64,000 nt of DNA from Gaiellasilicea sp963763755 (GTDB lineage Bacteria > Actinomycetota > Thermoleophilia > Gaiellales > Gaiellaceae). Of this stretch, positions 9,679-17,974 are shown one piece after another; within the stretch, counting starts at the first letter, position 1, and each line of letters opens with the position of its first letter. Both the position numbers and the translations under genes were made by a program. A model generated the notes under the pieces. It was not told where the DNA came from. It made no database searches and worked only from the letters and a program-made list of their open reading frames with translations. Location of the stretch: assembly GCA_963763755.1 (NCBI GenBank), contig CAVXQE010000001.1, positions 62,001 to 126,000 of the forward strand. Reading direction: 5' to 3'.

Positions 9679-10010
9679 GGCCTTCGACAACCCGGGTCGA
9701 CTTGCAGGATGGCGCGGCTGCCGCGCGTGCCGACCGCAAGGACGGTCACGGGTGCACAGGGCTTGAGACGCATTCGGAAGCGCGCCTTGAAGGTTCCGTT
9801 GCGTCGTGCGATCAAGGGGACAATTCGCTGGATGGTCCCCGCCGTCGCCGTCAGCAGAACCGGCTCACGAGGGGCAAAGCCGCGACCGGTCACGACGACC
9901 GGGTTCGTCGAGCGAAGCTCCAGCGAGGCACGCCTTGGCTGCGCTCCGAGTGCGGGGAGCGCGAACACAAGCACAAGCACAAGACCAACGGCGGCGGCTG
10001 CGGCGCGCAT
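9663..10010 (-). CDS. Small secreted protein, paralogue of 4634-4984
   Basis: 115 residues. The ATG at 10010 has a strong ribosome-binding site (AGGAGGAA). The signal peptide is AVGLVLVLVFALPALGA. The mature domain repeats the pattern of the protein at 4634-4984: VVVTGRGFAPREPVLLTA, GTFKARF, PCAPVTVLAVGTRGSRAIL and a last Cys. The two genes bracket the BNR protein and the metallopeptidase, so they are likely duplicates within one exported-protein locus. An Ig-like carbohydrate- or surface-associated fold is a guess. No named family is recognised. Confidence 0.75.
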   Translation of the reverse strand: MRAAAAAVGLVLVLVFALPALGAQPRRASLELRSTNPVVVTGRGFAPREPVLLTATAGTIQRIVPLIARRNGTFKARFRMRLKPCAPVTVLAVGTRGSRAILQVDPGCRRPRGPG

Positions 10011-10083
10011 TTCTTCCTCCTACGCACATGTAGCCACGCAAACCCCGTCGATACACCCCGCAAACGGGGGGTTTTAGTAGGTT

Positions 10084-11004
10084 TCAGTAGGAGACGGCAC
10101 CGCGGCCCGTCGCTGCCGCGTGTCGCTGCTCGTCGGCGCGATAGCTCGAGCGAACGAGCGGACCGGCGAAAACCGAGCCGAAGCCGAGCGCCTCGCCCTG
10201 CTCGCGCAGCCAGCGGAACTCGTCCGGGTGCACCCAGCGGTCGATCGGAGCGTGCTTCGGGCTTGGCTGCAGGTACTGGCCGATCGTGACGACGTCGACG
10301 CCGTGCTCGCGAAGGTCCCTCATCGTGTCGACAACCTCGTCGTTCGACTCCCCGAGGCCGACGATGATCCCGGACTTCGTCAGGACCGGATAGTCCGCAA
10401 GCTCTTTCGCCCGGCCGAGCAGCCACAGCGCCTTGTCGTAGCTCGCCTTTGCTCCGCGCATCCTCCGGTGCAGCCGGCGCACGGTCTCGATGTTGTGGTT
10501 GAAGACCTCGGGCCGTGCTGCGAGCACCGTGTGGAGCGCTTCCTCTTCCACGTCGAGGAAGTCCGGCGTCAGAACCTCGACGCTCGCGTCCGGCAGCTTG
10601 GCCTTGATCGCGCGGATCGTCGCCGCGAAGTGGCCGGCGCCCCGGTCGGGGATGTCGTCGCGGTCGACCGAGGTGACGACGACGTGCTTGAGCTCCATCT
10701 GCGCCGCGGCCTGGCCGACGCGGAGCGGCTCGAGCGCGTCCGGCGCGTGCTCCGGCTTGCCCGAGTGGACGTAGCAGTAGCGGCAGGCGCGGGTGCACGT
10801 CTCGCCGAGGATCTGGAACGTCGCCGTGCCGCGCCCCCAGCACTCGGAGATGTTGGGGCAGCGGGCCTCCTCGCAGACGGTGTTCAGCGAGAGGCCGTGC
10901 AGGAGCTTCTTGACGTCGAAGTAGCGGCCGTCCGCACTCGGCGCGCGGACTTTCATCCACTCGGGCCGGCGGGGCCGTTCGGCGACGGGAAGCGAGGTCT
11001 CCAT
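10084..11004 (-). CDS. lipA: Lipoyl synthase
   Basis: 306 residues, full length for LipA. This radical-SAM enzyme inserts two sulfurs into protein-bound octanoyl groups to make lipoyl cofactor. It shows both cluster motifs: CEEARCPNISEC for the auxiliary 4Fe-4S cluster and CTRACRYC for the SAM cluster, plus the RSSY motif near the C-terminus that ligates the auxiliary cluster (LVRSSYRADEQ). It lies downstream of lipB on the same strand, and the same block carries the lipoyl-dependent E2 protein, so biosynthesis and target are together. The ATG at 11004 gives the normal N-terminus (RPEWMKVRAP). Confidence 0.97.
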   Translation of the reverse strand: METSLPVAERPRRPEWMKVRAPSADGRYFDVKKLLHGLSLNTVCEEARCPNISECWGRGTATFQILGETCTRACRYCYVHSGKPEHAPDALEPLRVGQAAAQMELKHVVVTSVDRDDIPDRGAGHFAATIRAIKAKLPDASVEVLTPDFLDVEEEALHTVLAARPEVFNHNIETVRRLHRRMRGAKASYDKALWLLGRAKELADYPVLTKSGIIVGLGESNDEVVDTMRDLREHGVDVVTIGQYLQPSPKHAPIDRWVHPDEFRWLREQGEALGFGSVFAGPLVRSSYRADEQRHAAATGRGAVSY

Positions 11005-11054
11005 CGCGTCGAGTCTAGATGCGGCGTGGGAGGGTGGGTCGAGCCGAGGAGACT

Positions 11055-11142
11055 TTGTGTTTCAGAAACACAAGCGATCGTCGACCCTCGGAACGAAGCC
11101 GTTCTCCAGCCGCGAGGACACCCTTGTGTTTCAGAAACACAA
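11055..11142. repeat. Inverted pair of 19-bp palindromes between lipB and lipA
   Basis: Two near-identical perfect palindromes, TTGTGTTTC-A-GAAACACAA, lie at 11055-11073 and 11124-11142. Their flanks show that they are in opposite orientation (ACT before the first, AGT after the second), with 50 bases between. The AT-rich sequence contrasts with its GC-rich surroundings. Together they resemble a REP/BIME-like unit or a double operator; a 1-3 base loop and no T-tract make a terminator less likely. Confidence 0.75.
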
Positions 11143-11144
11143 AG

Positions 11145-11855
11145 TCAGCCGCGCGCGGCGAGCTGGGCGTGGACCGGCTGGGCCCAGAGACCGTGCCCCG
11201 CTTCGGCCGGGAGCTCCTCCAGCTCGAGCTCGAAGACCTCGGCGAGCGCCTCGAGCGCCGGGCCGCGAGCTTCGTCCACCGTCACCGGCCGGCCGAGCTC
11301 CCGCGCGACCGTGGTGAAGGCTGCGTCCTCGAGCCCGCAGGCCGTGATCCACTGGGTGAACGGGGCCGGATCGAGGTCGACGTTGAGCGCGTAGCCATGG
11401 GTCGTCACCCACTTGGCGATGTGAATCCCGATCGAGGCGATCTTTCGCGGCGGCCGCGTCAGCCAGACTCCGGTGAGCCCGTCGATCCGCTCGCCCTCGA
11501 GGCCGAGCTTCGCGAGCGTGAGGATGAGTGCCTCCTCCAGGTCGCGGCAGTAGCGCTTCACGTCCTGCCCATGCCGCTTCAGATCGAAGATCGGGTAGCA
11601 GACGAGCTGCCCCGGCCCGTGGAAGGTCGACTTGCCGCCGCGGTCGGTCTCCACGATCTCGACCTCCGCTCCGGCGGGAATGTGCAGCTCTCCCTCCTCG
11701 GTGCGCCGCCCCGTCGTGATCGTCGGCGGGTGCTCGAGCAGGAGGATCGTGTCGGGGATCGCCCCCTGCGAGACCGCCCCCGCGAGTGAGCGCTGCAACT
11801 CCCATGCCTCCCCGTACGGGACGAGGCCCAGGTTCATGACATAGGCGCCTTTCAC
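11145..11855 (-). CDS. lipB: Octanoyltransferase (lipoate biosynthesis)
   Basis: 236 residues. LipB moves octanoate from acyl carrier protein to the apo-lipoyl domain, making the substrate for LipA. Visible motifs: MNLGLVPYGEAWELQ at the start, GPGQLVCYPIFDLKR, the conserved lysine region GIHIAKWVTTHGYALNV, and the catalytic cysteine in ITACGLEDAAF. The GTG at 11855 overlaps the stop codon of the upstream DUF2007-like gene (GTGA), which favours it as a coupled start; the ATG at 11837, with AAAGG upstream, is the alternative. The order lipB-lipA on one strand suggests an operon, although the palindrome pair lies between them. Confidence 0.95.
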   Translation of the reverse strand: MKGAYVMNLGLVPYGEAWELQRSLAGAVSQGAIPDTILLLEHPPTITTGRRTEEGELHIPAGAEVEIVETDRGGKSTFHGPGQLVCYPIFDLKRHGQDVKRYCRDLEEALILTLAKLGLEGERIDGLTGVWLTRPPRKIASIGIHIAKWVTTHGYALNVDLDPAPFTQWITACGLEDAAFTTVARELGRPVTVDEARGPALEALAEVFELELEELPAEAGHGLWAQPVHAQLAARG

Positions 11856-12034
11856 GATTCTGCTGCGAGCAGCGACTGCGCGGCCTCGAGATCCTCGGGC
11901 CGTACGAGCACCTCGCGCGCGCCGCCGAACTTCACGCCCAGCTGCGTCGCCCGGTGGTCGCAGACGATGTCGGCCGACCGGAGGAGCCCGCAGATCATCT
12001 CTGCCTCCGGCTCCGACGGGACAACGGTGAGGAC
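11852..12034 (-). CDS. Small DUF2007-like protein, start codon unclear
   Basis: The frame encodes about 60 residues, VLTVVPSEPEAEMICGLL followed by ADIVCDHRATQ and GGAREVLVRPEDLEAA, which fits the small DUF2007 fold (putative signal-transducing, 60-75 residues: strand, helix, then PREVLV strand and helix). It fills the gap between the E2 gene and lipB and ends GTGA over the lipB start. No ATG, GTG or TTG occurs in frame before the conserved N-terminus; the first is the ATG at 11998, which would cut off the first strand. So the start is a rare codon, or the 5' end is damaged by an indel near 12035, where the E2 stop lies. Confidence 0.6.
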   Translation of the reverse strand, partial: VLTVVPSEPEAEMICGLLRSADIVCDHRATQLGVKFGGAREVLVRPEDLEAAQSLLAAES

Positions 12035-12035
12035 G

Positions 12036-13542
12036 CTAGTAGTCGCTTTCGCCCCAGCTCTCGAGCTTCGCCTTCAGGTCGCGCAGGAAGCGCCCGGCGA
12101 GGGCGCCGTCGACCAGGCGGTGGTCGTACGTGAGCGTGATGTTCATGATCGGCCGGATCGCGATCACGTCCTTGCCGAGCTCGTCCTGGACGACCCAGGC
12201 GCGCTTCACGACCGCGTAGGTGCCGAGGATGCCGGCCTGCGGCTGGCTGATGACCGGGGTGCCGTGGAACGTGCCGTAGCCGCCCGGGTTCGTGATCGTG
12301 AACGTGCCGCCCTGCACGTCGTCGGGCATGAGCTTCTTCTCACGGGCGCGCTTGGCGATCTCGGAGACCGCGCGCGCCATGCCGAGCAGGTTCAGGCCTT
12401 CCGTGTGCTTGACGACGGGAACGATCAGTCCCTTCCCGTCGGCGAGCTCGACCGCGAAGCCGATGTTGACGTAGTTCCGCGTCACGATCTTGTCGCCGCG
12501 GATCTCGCCGTTGATCCAGGGATACTCGCGCAGCGTGTCGACGACGGCCCGGGCGACGAAGGAGAGGTAGGTCGGGTTGACCCCGTAGGCCTCCTCGTAC
12601 TCCTTCTTCAGCTTGCCGCGGATCGCGACCACTCTGGACATGTCGACCTCGATCGCGCTCGTGACGTGGGCCGAGGTGTCGAGCGAGCGGCGCATGTGCT
12701 CCGCGATGCCCTTCCGCATCGCGGTCATCGGCTCGAACGTCTCGCCCGGCTGCGCCTGGGTTTCGGCGACGGGCGCCGGAGCGGGAGCGGCGGGCGGCGG
12801 CAGGAGGCTGTGCCGCCACGGGCGCGGGAGCCGGCGGGGCAACGGGCGGCGGGGCGGGCGGCGCCGGCGGGGGCTCGGGCGGTGGTGCCTGGACGGGCGG
12901 AGGAGCAGGAGCTGCTGCCACCGGCGTGGGCTCCGGTGCGGCCACTGGCTCGGGCTGAGCGGCTTGTGGCGTCGCGGCCTGGCCACCGCCCTCGACGAAC
13001 GCCAGGATGTCCTTCTTCGTCACGCGGCCGCCGGTCCCCGTCCCCTGCACCGCGGTCGGATCGACGCCGTGCTCCGACGCGATCCGGGCGACGACCGGTG
13101 AGACGAAGGTGCGGCCGTTGCCCGACTCCGGCGCGGGCGCGGCCGGCTGGGCCGCGGGAGCCGGAGCTGCGGGAGCGGGAGCCGGAGCCACGGGTGCGTC
13201 GCCCTCGGAGCTCGAGACGGCCGCGACCTCCTCGGCCGCTTCGGCAGTCGCGGGCTCGGGAGCAGGCGCCTCGGGTGCTGACACCGCGGCGCCCTCGGGC
13301 GCGATCACGGCGAGCACCGCGCCGACCTCGACGGTCTCACCCTCCTGGACGAGGATTCTCGCGACGACTCCCTCGGCGGGGCTCGGAATCTCCGTGTCGA
13401 CCTTGTCGGTCGAGATCTCCAGCAGCGACTCGTCGCGTGCGATCGGCTCGCCTTCGGACTTCAGCCACTTCGTGATCGTCCCCTCCGAGACGGAGACACC
13501 CATCTGCGGCATGACGACTTCGACTTGAGTGTCCGTGGCCAT
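12036..13542 (-). CDS. 2-oxoacid dehydrogenase E2, lipoyl acyltransferase (frameshifted)
   Basis: Core acyltransferase of a branched-chain or pyruvate-type complex, 501 residues after correction. Order: one lipoyl domain (residues 1-80, lipoyl-lysine in STDKVDTEIP), an Ala/Pro-rich linker, a peripheral subunit-binding domain (SPVVARIASEHGVDPTAVQG), a second long Pro/Ala linker, and the catalytic domain with YDHRLVDGA at the end (catalytic His and Asp). The N-terminal 240 residues and the catalytic domain lie in different frames. The break is in the GCC-repeat of the second linker, about 12791-12803, and one surplus base explains it. It follows E1-beta by a few bases, forming a coupled E1-alpha, E1-beta, E2 operon. 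Confidence 0.93.
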
Positions 13543-13549
13543 CTCGCTC

Positions 13550-14524
13550 CTAGTACTCCGCCAACGCTCTGAGTCCCTTCACGACGTCCTCGACCTGCGG
13601 GATGAACGCCTTCTCGAGCACCGGGGAGAACGGTACCGGGCAGTCCGGCGCTGCAAGCCGCCGGACGGGGGCGTCGAGGTCCTCGAACGCCTCCTCGGCG
13701 ATCGTGGCCGCGATCTCGCCGCCGAAGCCGCCGGTCCGGTTGTCCTCGTGCAGCACCAGTACCTTCGACGTCTTGCGGACGCTCTCCAGCACCGCTTCCT
13801 TGTCCCACGGCATCACCGTGCGGAGGTCGATCACCTCGACCGAGACGTCGTCCTCCTCGAGCTGCTTCGCGGCTTCGTCGGCGGTGTAGACCATCGCGCC
13901 CCAGGTGATGACCGAGACGTCGTCACCCTCGCGGTGCGTGCGCGCCTTTCCGATCGGGGTGACGTAGCGCTCGTCGGGCACCTCGCCCTTGATTCGGCGG
14001 TAGAGATGCTTGTGCTCGAAGTAGAGGACGGGGTTGGGGTCCTCGATCGCCGCGACGAGCAGGCCCTTCGCGTCCTCCGGCGTCGCCGGGCAGACGCACT
14101 TGAGGCCCGGGATGTGAGCGAACGAGCTCTCCGGATTCTGCGAGTGGAACGGGCCGCCGGAGAAGCCTCCGCCCGACGGGAGCCGGACGACGATCGGCAC
14201 CGGCGTGCCGACGCGGAAGCGCTGCTTGGCGGCGACGGTGACCAGATGGTCCCAGGCGCAGGAGACGAAATCGGCGAACTGCATCTCGGCGACCGGGCGC
14301 ATGCCCATCATCGCCGCGCCGGTGCAGGCGCCGACAATCGCCGTCTCGGCGAGCGGCGCGTCGATCACGCGCCAGGGGCCGAACTCTTCCTGGAAGCCGA
14401 GCGTCACCTTGAAGGCGCCGCCGTAGACGCCGACGTCCTGGCCGAAGACGAAGACGCGGTCGTCGCGGCGCATCTCCTCCCGGAGCCCGTCGCTGATCGC
14501 CTGGAGGTAGGTCTTCTCGGCCAT
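13550..14524 (-). CDS. 2-oxoacid dehydrogenase E1 component, beta subunit
   Basis: 324 residues, normal size for the beta chain of a heterotetrameric branched-chain 2-oxoacid or pyruvate dehydrogenase E1. It holds VFVFGQDVGVYGGAFKVT, IDAPLAETAIVGACTGAA, PVAEMQFADFV, the potassium/TPP region LPSGGGFSGGPFHSQ with the conserved His, and the C-terminal transketolase domain (RRLAAPDCPVPFSP). The ATG at 14524 shares its A with the TAA of the alpha gene, so the subunits are translated in a coupled way in equal amount. It oxidatively decarboxylates the 2-oxoacid together with the alpha chain and passes the acyl group to the E2 encoded next. Confidence 0.95.
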   Translation of the reverse strand: MAEKTYLQAISDGLREEMRRDDRVFVFGQDVGVYGGAFKVTLGFQEEFGPWRVIDAPLAETAIVGACTGAAMMGMRPVAEMQFADFVSCAWDHLVTVAAKQRFRVGTPVPIVVRLPSGGGFSGGPFHSQNPESSFAHIPGLKCVCPATPEDAKGLLVAAIEDPNPVLYFEHKHLYRRIKGEVPDERYVTPIGKARTHREGDDVSVITWGAMVYTADEAAKQLEEDDVSVEVIDLRTVMPWDKEAVLESVRKTSKVLVLHEDNRTGGFGGEIAATIAEEAFEDLDAPVRRLAAPDCPVPFSPVLEKAFIPQVEDVVKGLRALAEY

Positions 14525-15573
14525 TACTTGTGGTGGGGCGTGTCGAGGTCGTCGGGAGTCGCGTAGACGCCCTCCATCAGGGTCGCCGGGTCGGGCTGCG
14601 GCGACTCCTCGGCGCGGGAGAGCGCGTCGTTCAGCAGTTTCTTGACGCGGCCGGTGATCTCTTCCTCTTCCTCGTTGCTCAGATCGGCGTTGTCGCGCAG
14701 CCAGCCGCGGAACCGCTCGATCGGGTCGCGCTTCGCCCACTCCTCGAAGAGCTCCTTCGGGACGTAGAACGCGTCGTCGTGGACGGCGTGGCCCTCCATG
14801 CGCAGGGTCAGGCACTCGATCAGCGTCGGGCCGCCACCCGCCCGCGCCTTCTCGATCGCGTTCTTCGCCTCGCGGTAGACGGCGAGCACGTCGGTGCCGT
14901 CGACGACGACCCCTTCGAAGCCGTAGGCAGCGGCGCGGTCGGCGAGGTGCTCGACGGCGTAGCCGAGGTGAGTCGGCGTCGAGTACGCCCACTGGTTGTT
15001 GTCGCAGATGAAGACCATCGGAAGATTGCGGACGGCGGCGAGATTCATGGCCTCGTGCGCGTCGCCGCGCGAGGAGGAGCCCTCGCCGAACCAGCCGACC
15101 GAGACGCGCTTCTCGTCCCGGATCCGGAACGCGAGCGCGCAGCCGACGGCGACTGGGAGCATCGCCGGCAGGTGGCTGACCATCGCGATCAGCCCGAGCT
15201 TCGCGTCGGCCATGTGCACGTTGCCGTCACGGCCTCGCGTCGGCCCGTCCTCGCGGCCCATGTACTGCGCGAAGATCCGCCAGGCCTCGACACCGCGTGT
15301 CACGTGGACGCCCATGTCGCGGTGGAGCGGCGTGCCGACGTCGTTGGGGCCCATCGCGGTTGCGACACCGACGGCTGCGCCCTCGTTGCCGCGGCCCGTG
15401 TAGAAGGAGCCCGGGATCTTCCCCTGCTTGTAGAGGATGTGGCCGCGCTCTTCGATCCCGCGGGTGATCAGCAGGTTGCGGTAGATGCCGAGCAGATCCT
15501 CGCGGTCGAGGCCCGCCTCTCTCACTTCATTCAGCGAGCCGAGCGGCTCTGCCTCGCGTACCGCCATGCGCAT
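14524..15573 (-). CDS. 2-oxoacid dehydrogenase E1 component, alpha subunit
   Basis: 349 residues. This is the thiamine-diphosphate-binding subunit: the TPP motif runs from GEGSSSRGDAHEAMN to FICDNNQWAYST (GDG-like start, NN end), and GRGNEGAAVG and TPLHRDMGVHV belong to the active-site loops. The HRDMG/EGHAVHDD pattern is nearer to branched-chain 2-oxoacid E1 than to pyruvate E1, but substrate cannot be fixed. A paralogous E1-alpha with different motifs lies at 62898-63965. It is the first gene of the E1-alpha, E1-beta, E2 operon. A short inverted repeat (CCCGTC and GACGGG) sits in its leader right before the ATG. Confidence 0.94.
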   Translation of the reverse strand: MRMAVREAEPLGSLNEVREAGLDREDLLGIYRNLLITRGIEERGHILYKQGKIPGSFYTGRGNEGAAVGVATAMGPNDVGTPLHRDMGVHVTRGVEAWRIFAQYMGREDGPTRGRDGNVHMADAKLGLIAMVSHLPAMLPVAVGCALAFRIRDEKRVSVGWFGEGSSSRGDAHEAMNLAAVRNLPMVFICDNNQWAYSTPTHLGYAVEHLADRAAAYGFEGVVVDGTDVLAVYREAKNAIEKARAGGGPTLIECLTLRMEGHAVHDDAFYVPKELFEEWAKRDPIERFRGWLRDNADLSNEEEEEITGRVKKLLNDALSRAEESPQPDPATLMEGVYATPDDLDTPHHK

Positions 15574-15637
15574 CTACCCCCGTCGGGTTCGAAAGGACGG
15601 GCTCACTCTAACGAGCGCGCGTACTATCCGGCGGCGC

Positions 15638-16219
15638 ATGGCCGACTGGCTCTCCGAGGACAGATTCGTGATCGACCAGCTGATCAAGCCGATGGTCAAC
15701 CTCTATCGAATCTCGGCCGGACCGACGCCCGTGGCGTTCGTGCGACAGAAGCGAATGGCGATCAAGGAGGACATCCGCTTCTACGCGGACGAGAGCGAGA
15801 CGCGTGAGCTCTGGCGGATCAAGGCGCGCTCGATGATGGAGATCAGCGCCCGCTACGACGTGACGACACCCGAGGGCGAGACGATAGGTGTGCTCGGGAA
15901 GGTCTTCGGCAAGTCCCTGCTGCGCTCGACCTGGCAGATCCTCGATTCGGCCGAGCAGGCGCTGGCGGTTGCGACTGAACGGTCGATGTCGATTGCGGTC
16001 CTGCGCCGGCTGATCGAGGTCGTGCCCTACGGCGACTTCGTCCCGATCCCGTTCCACTTCACGATCGATGCCGGCGAGCGGCACATCGGCGACCTGAACA
16101 GGCGCCTCGGCTTTCGCGATACGTACGACCTGGACGTCAGCGGCGACGTCGAGCGGACGATCGATCGCCGGCTCGCGGTCTCGCTCGGGATCGCCCTGGA
16201 CGCCTTGCAGTCGCGCTAG
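15638..16219 (+). CDS. LURP-one-related (Tubby C-terminal-like) protein
   Basis: 193 residues. The sequence has the shape of LURP-one-related / phospholipid-scramblase-like proteins: RQKRMAIKEDIRFYAD, then WRIKARSMMEISARYDV and the TPEGETIGVLGKVFGKSLLR element that forms the central hairpin of the beta barrel, and a C-terminal FTIDAGERHIGDLNRR. Bacterial members are cytosolic beta-barrels of unknown role, possibly lipid-binding. The ATG at 15638 (MADWLSEDRFVIDQ) is divergent from the 2-oxoacid dehydrogenase operon, with 64 bp between them; TACTAT 11 bases upstream could be a -10 box. Confidence 0.8.
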   Translation: MADWLSEDRFVIDQLIKPMVNLYRISAGPTPVAFVRQKRMAIKEDIRFYADESETRELWRIKARSMMEISARYDVTTPEGETIGVLGKVFGKSLLRSTWQILDSAEQALAVATERSMSIAVLRRLIEVVPYGDFVPIPFHFTIDAGERHIGDLNRRLGFRDTYDLDVSGDVERTIDRRLAVSLGIALDALQSR

Positions 16220-17655
16220 GCGGCGACAGGCGCCGCGTCGTCGACGTCGATCTGCTCGACGTCCGAGCGTTTCAGCATCAGTGCCAGCAACACGGCGCCC
16301 GAGAAGAGGAACGCCGCGCCCGCAAGGTAGGCGATGTGGAATCCGTCGACGAGTGCCTGGGCGTTGTCGGCCCCGCTCGCCAGCGAGCTCGTCGTCTTCG
16401 AGGTCGCGAGGGTCGAGAGGATCGCGAGCCCCAGGGCGCCGCCGATCTGTTGCGATGTGTTCAGAAGCCCGGAGGCGAGGCCCGCGTCGCCGGCTTCGAT
16501 CCCGCTCGTGGCGATCAGGGTCACGGGGACGAACGTCATCCCCATTCCGATCGAGACGAGCACGATCCCGGGCAGGAGGTCGGTGACGTAGTCGCCGCCG
16601 ACGTCGAGCCGGAGGAAGAGCAGCATCCCGGCCGTCCCGAGCAGCATCCCGATGATCCCCACCGAGCGCAGGCCGATCTTCCTCACGAGCGTCTGCGAGA
16701 GGCCCGCCCCGATCACGATCCCGAGCGTGAAGGGGACGAATGCAAGACCCGCCTGGATCGGCGAGTAGCCCAGGACGCGCTGCACGTAGAGCGAGTTGAA
16801 ATAGAACATCGCGAAGAGGCCGCAGGCCACGATCAGCATCACGAGATTGGCCGACCGGATCGTCCGCATCAGGAAGATCTGGAGCCGCACGAGCGGCTCC
16901 GCCGAGCGGCTCTCGATCCACACGAACGAGCCGAGGAGGACGGCGGCGAGCAGTCCGAAACCAAGCGTGTGGCCCGAGACCCAACCCTTCTCCGCTGCCA
17001 TGACGATCCCGTAGACGAGCGCGACCAGGCCCGCGGTCACGGTGACCGCACCGGCGATGTCGAAGGCGCGATGAGTCTTCTCGTCCTTCGATTCCGGCAC
17101 GTACTTGAGCGAGAGCGCGAAGGCCGCGATCCCGACCGGGATGTTGACGAAGAAGATCCACGGCCACGAGAAGAGATCGGTGATGATTCCCCCGACGAGC
17201 AGGCCGACGGCCCCGCCGCCAGCGGCGATCGCGCTCCAGACGCCCATCGCCTTCGTCCGCTCCGGGCCCTCGCGGAATGTCGTCGTCACGATCGAGAGGG
17301 CGGCAGGAGAGACGAGGGCTGCGCCGAGCCCCTGCAGGCCGCGGGCGAGGATCAGGAACTCCGACGAGTTCGCGAGGCCGTTCAGGAGCGAGGCGCCGGT
17401 GAAGATGACGATGCCGGCGAGGAAGAGCCGCTTCCGTCCGAGCAGGTCGCCCGCGCGCCCGCCGAGGAGCAGGAAGCCACCGAAGATCAGCGCGTACGAG
17501 TTCACGACCCACTGAAGCTCGGTCGGGGTCATGTTCAAGTCCTCCTGGATCGCGGGCAGCGAGACGTTCACGACGGTCGCGTCGAGGACGACCATGAACT
17601 GCGCGAGGCAGACGAGGACGAGGACGAGCCAGGGATTGACGGCGCGAGTGGGCAA
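16216..17655 (-). CDS. MFS drug transporter, DHA2 (14-TM) family
   Basis: 479 residues with 14 predicted membrane helices, the DHA2 layout of proton-driven multidrug exporters. Family signatures: LAQFMVVLDATVVNVSLPAI in helix 1 (motif D1), GRAGDLLGRKRLFLAG (motif A), GLQGLGAALVSPAALSIV (motif B) and the antiporter motif C region GGGAVGLLVGGIITD. The start is uncertain: the frame opens at 17736, but that part overlaps the divergent zinc-ribbon gene, and TTG 17655 places helix 1 at the N-terminus as is normal. Substrate unknown. Its stop overlaps the stop of the LURP gene by four bases, tail to tail. Confidence 0.92.
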   Translation of the reverse strand: MPTRAVNPWLVLVLVCLAQFMVVLDATVVNVSLPAIQEDLNMTPTELQWVVNSYALIFGGFLLLGGRAGDLLGRKRLFLAGIVIFTGASLLNGLANSSEFLILARGLQGLGAALVSPAALSIVTTTFREGPERTKAMGVWSAIAAGGGAVGLLVGGIITDLFSWPWIFFVNIPVGIAAFALSLKYVPESKDEKTHRAFDIAGAVTVTAGLVALVYGIVMAAEKGWVSGHTLGFGLLAAVLLGSFVWIESRSAEPLVRLQIFLMRTIRSANLVMLIVACGLFAMFYFNSLYVQRVLGYSPIQAGLAFVPFTLGIVIGAGLSQTLVRKIGLRSVGIIGMLLGTAGMLLFLRLDVGGDYVTDLLPGIVLVSIGMGMTFVPVTLIATSGIEAGDAGLASGLLNTSQQIGGALGLAILSTLATSKTTSSLASGADNAQALVDGFHIAYLAGAAFLFSGAVLLALMLKRSDVEQIDVDDAAPVAA

Positions 17656-17683
17656 GCCGAGCAGCCTAGCTAGAGTCGATGGG

Positions 17684-17974
17684 GTGGCCGAGAAGGCAAA
17701 GCCGAAGCGGAACTGGATCCAGGAAGAGCGGCGCAAGACGCTCGGCGACTACACGTGCTTCTGCCTCGGCTGCGGCTCGGTGTGGCGCTATTTCCTCGAG
17801 AACGAGTCCGAGCTACCTGCAGCCTGTCCGCACTGCGGCGGGGAGACGCGCCACCGCTGCCCCGAATGCGCCGCGCCCTTCCCGTCAGCCTTCGCGGTCG
17901 AGTGCGAGGAGTGCGGCGCCGCGGTCAGGCCGTCGGAGGTGCTCGGCGTCCGGATCCGCAAGCCCGGCCGCTAG
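17684..17974 (+). CDS. Small zinc-ribbon protein
   Basis: 96 residues, GTG start at 17684. A basic N-terminus (KAKPKRNWIQEERRK) is followed by cysteine pairs CFCLGC, CPHC, CPEC and CEEC spaced as two zinc ribbons. Such proteins bind zinc and usually act as nucleic-acid- or protein-binding adaptors; no specific family is recognised. It is divergent from the DHA2 transporter, only 28 bases from its likely start, and overlaps the tail of the cyclase gene by four bases. Confidence 0.8.
   Translation: MAEKAKPKRNWIQEERRKTLGDYTCFCLGCGSVWRYFLENESELPAACPHCGGETRHRCPECAAPFPSAFAVECEECGAAVRPSEVLGVRIRKPGR

Noticed and set aside
10044..10080. A terminator between lipA and the small secreted protein
   Set aside because: CCCCG-CAAA-CGGGG followed by TTTT has only five base pairs and points away from lipA; too weak to call.
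11055..11142. Palindromes as a lipB terminator
   Set aside because: The palindromes have a one-base centre, no following T-tract, and there are two of them; they suit a protein-binding or REP-type role better.
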